Of a DNA stretch of 64,000 nucleotides, positions 62,580 to 64,000 are shown piece by piece; position 1 is the stretch's first letter; the number at the start of each line of letters is the position of its first letter. The notes below the pieces were generated by a model that ran no database searches, was not told the origin of the DNA, and saw only the letters and a program-made list of their open reading frames with translations. The stretch lies in NCBI RefSeq assembly GCF_027920805.1, contig NZ_JANWOI010000002.1:372001-436000 (forward strand), written 5' to 3'. This DNA is from Govania unica. GTDB taxonomy: Bacteria; Pseudomonadota; Alphaproteobacteria; Sphingomonadales; Govanellaceae. A program made the position numbers and the translations under genes.

Positions 62580-63902
62580 ATGATGAAAAAATATCTTCTG
62601 GGGATCAGTGCGCTGGCGCTGATGGCGTTTGGCAATGCGACGGCAGCGGACTGGACCCTGATACAGGCCGGGCACGTGATCGCCGATCCGCGTGAGGCGG
62701 CGCTTGGGGCGACCACCATCGTTGTCAAGGATGATCGCATCCTGCGTCTTGTGCCGGGACGGTCGGGCGCTGAAATCCTGACCGAGAAAGCCGACGGGGA
62801 TCAGGTTAAAATCGTTGATCTCTCCTCCTCGACCGTGTTGCCGGGTTTGATTGACAGCCATGTGCATCTGGCCATGGAACCGGATGATCCCTTTTGGCAG
62901 GAGGTGACCAAAACGGAATCTGACGCCACGGTGCAGGCGATCGTGAATGCTGAAATTTCTCTGAAGGCCGGGTTCACCACCGTGCGCGATCTGATGTCGG
63001 GTCCGGATTCGGTTTTTGCCGTACGTGATGCCATCAATCGCGGCGAAATTGTCGGCCCGCGCATTCTGGCGGCGGGCCCGGGTATTTCCATCCTGGGTGG
63101 CCATGGGGATTCGAACGGCTTCCGCCGCGATGTGTATAAAGTGCTGGCCGAGAATACGGTCCGGGGTGTTTGCACCGGGGTTGACGATTGCGCGCGTGCT
63201 GTGCGGGAAGCTTCGAAATTCGGCGCTGATGTGATCAAGATCACGGCGACGGGTGGGGTGACATCTCAGCAGGGCCGGGGGCTTGATCTTCATTTCTCGC
63301 CGGCTGAACTGAAATCCATCGTCGATACGGCACATTTGCTGGGCCTCAAGGTGGCCTCGCATGCCCATGGACCACGCGGGATCGAGGCGGCGTCAGCGGC
63401 CGGGGTCGATACCATCGAGCATGGCACCTTCGCGGATGACGCCGGGCTGAAGGTGATGAAAAAACAGGGGACTTATTTTGTCCCGACGCTGCTTGCTTTC
63501 AATGGCGTGAAGGCTCGTCTCGGCAAGGGGATCTATACGCCGGTGGTTGAAAAGAAAGTGCGGGAAACCTTGCAAAAGGTTGGTCTGACGGTCAAGTCAG
63601 CGAAGGCCATGGGCATTCCGATTGCATTTGGCACCGATGCCGGTGTGTTCGAACATGGCATCAATGCGCAGGAGTTTAAATTGCTTGTGGACTATGGCGG
63701 GCTGACCCCGCGGGAAGCTCTGGTGTCGGCAACCGTCACCGCCGCGAAGGCCCTTGGTCTTGAAAATGAAATCGGTACTCTGAGCGTTGGTAAATCCGCA
63801 GATATCATCGCCGTTGACGGTGATCCGCTGACGTCGCCAGAAGTCCTTGAAAAAGTTGGCTTCGTCATGGCTCGCGGCAAGATCGTAAGCAAGACGAACT
63901 AA
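62580..63902 (+). CDS. Secreted metal-dependent amidohydrolase
   Basis: A 440-residue amidohydrolase with a signal peptide (cleavage near ATAA, residue 20). Catalytic features are DSHVHLAM (two metal-binding histidines), a candidate carbamylated lysine in VIKITATGGV, later SHAHG and EHGTF histidines, and the aspartate in FGTDAGVFEHG. It resembles the imidazolonepropionase/Xaa-Pro dipeptidase-like amidohydrolases. It is 20 bases after the HbpS-like gene. AAGGGG stands before the ATG; a GTG two codons earlier is an alternative. Substrate unknown, possibly hydrolysed before or after oxidation by the PQQ enzyme. Confidence 0.87.
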   Translation: MMKKYLLGISALALMAFGNATAADWTLIQAGHVIADPREAALGATTIVVKDDRILRLVPGRSGAEILTEKADGDQVKIVDLSSSTVLPGLIDSHVHLAMEPDDPFWQEVTKTESDATVQAIVNAEISLKAGFTTVRDLMSGPDSVFAVRDAINRGEIVGPRILAAGPGISILGGHGDSNGFRRDVYKVLAENTVRGVCTGVDDCARAVREASKFGADVIKITATGGVTSQQGRGLDLHFSPAELKSIVDTAHLLGLKVASHAHGPRGIEAASAAGVDTIEHGTFADDAGLKVMKKQGTYFVPTLLAFNGVKARLGKGIYTPVVEKKVRETLQKVGLTVKSAKAMGIPIAFGTDAGVFEHGINAQEFKLLVDYGGLTPREALVSATVTAAKALGLENEIGTLSVGKSADIIAVDGDPLTSPEVLEKVGFVMARGKIVSKTN

Positions 63903-64000
63903 GAGCGAGATTGCCGTATAAGGCGATTTACGACCGGGAAGCCGGAGCATCCTTATCACGTCCAGCACAAGGCGGGCGTCACTATCAGGTGTTCCAGCTT

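Noticed and set aside
63903-64000. Start of another gene at the right edge
   Set aside because: The 98 bases after the amidohydrolase show no convincing start, binding site or conserved coding on either strand.

Overview
The window reads as one contiguous stretch of a GC-rich alphaproteobacterial chromosome. Evidence for this is a phoR-pstSCAB-phoU operon with good Pho boxes, sdhE next to mfd, a two-domain cold-shock protein of the alphaproteobacterial kind, a class II DAHP synthase, a sphingolipid (ceramide) cluster resembling that of Caulobacter, and a sphingomonad-type TonB receptor. No rRNA, tRNA, CRISPR array, phage or intact insertion sequence is visible. The order cannot be fixed from the sequence alone.

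Layout. 1-6.5 kb (minus strand): the phosphate-starvation operon, running phoR, pstS, pstC, pstA, pstB, phoU (cut by the window edge). Pho boxes lie before phoR and before pstS. 6.75-10.2 kb (plus): a five-gene locus of the poorly understood HPr-rel-A type. It holds a PqqD-like peptide chaperone, an HprK-related kinase and an NTP_transf_5 nucleotidyltransferase, interleaved with two paralogous small secreted proteins that look like the substrates. One of these carries a long Asn/Gly-rich insert. This is the best candidate for an undescribed system. 10.1-14.1 kb: gph, glmU and glmS (amino-sugar precursors for the envelope). 14.1-16.8 kb: a 54-residue membrane protein, a frameshifted methyltransferase relic, a succinate-semialdehyde dehydrogenase and REP-like repeats.

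16.8-35.5 kb: housekeeping genes. These are an Aur1-like PAP2 protein, a 1-Cys peroxiredoxin, glutathione reductase, DAHP synthase, NAD synthetase, gltX, cysS, trmJ, a YbdK-type ligase with a Kef-type antiporter, mfd, sdhE and recG. Most of the palindromic REP-like repeats of the window lie between these genes.

35.5-50.3 kb: an envelope-lipid region with a nearly complete ceramide pathway. Fatty acyl-AMP ligase loads a dedicated ACP, serine palmitoyltransferase condenses the acyl chain with serine, CerR reduces the ketone, and a GNAT-like ceramide synthase N-acylates. A di-iron hydroxylase probably hydroxylates. A lipid kinase (CpgB-like ceramide kinase) is followed directly by a Tam41-like cytidylyltransferase, which suggests a CDP-ceramide step. 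LptF/LptG and a flippase in the same region may move the products.

50.5-55.5 kb: an EamA exporter, RecX, an MFS transporter, a SufU-like scaffold with a newly noted 46-residue membrane protein, an AT-rich intergenic island, a double cold-shock protein whose ribosome binding site sits in a hairpin, and a DUF192 protein. 55.5-63.9 kb: a cell-surface signalling and uptake locus (ECF sigma factor, FecR, TonB receptor with STN domain) followed by a periplasmic PQQ quinohemoprotein dehydrogenase, a GlcG/HbpS-like protein and a secreted amidohydrolase. Together these look like sensing, import and oxidation of an unidentified substrate.
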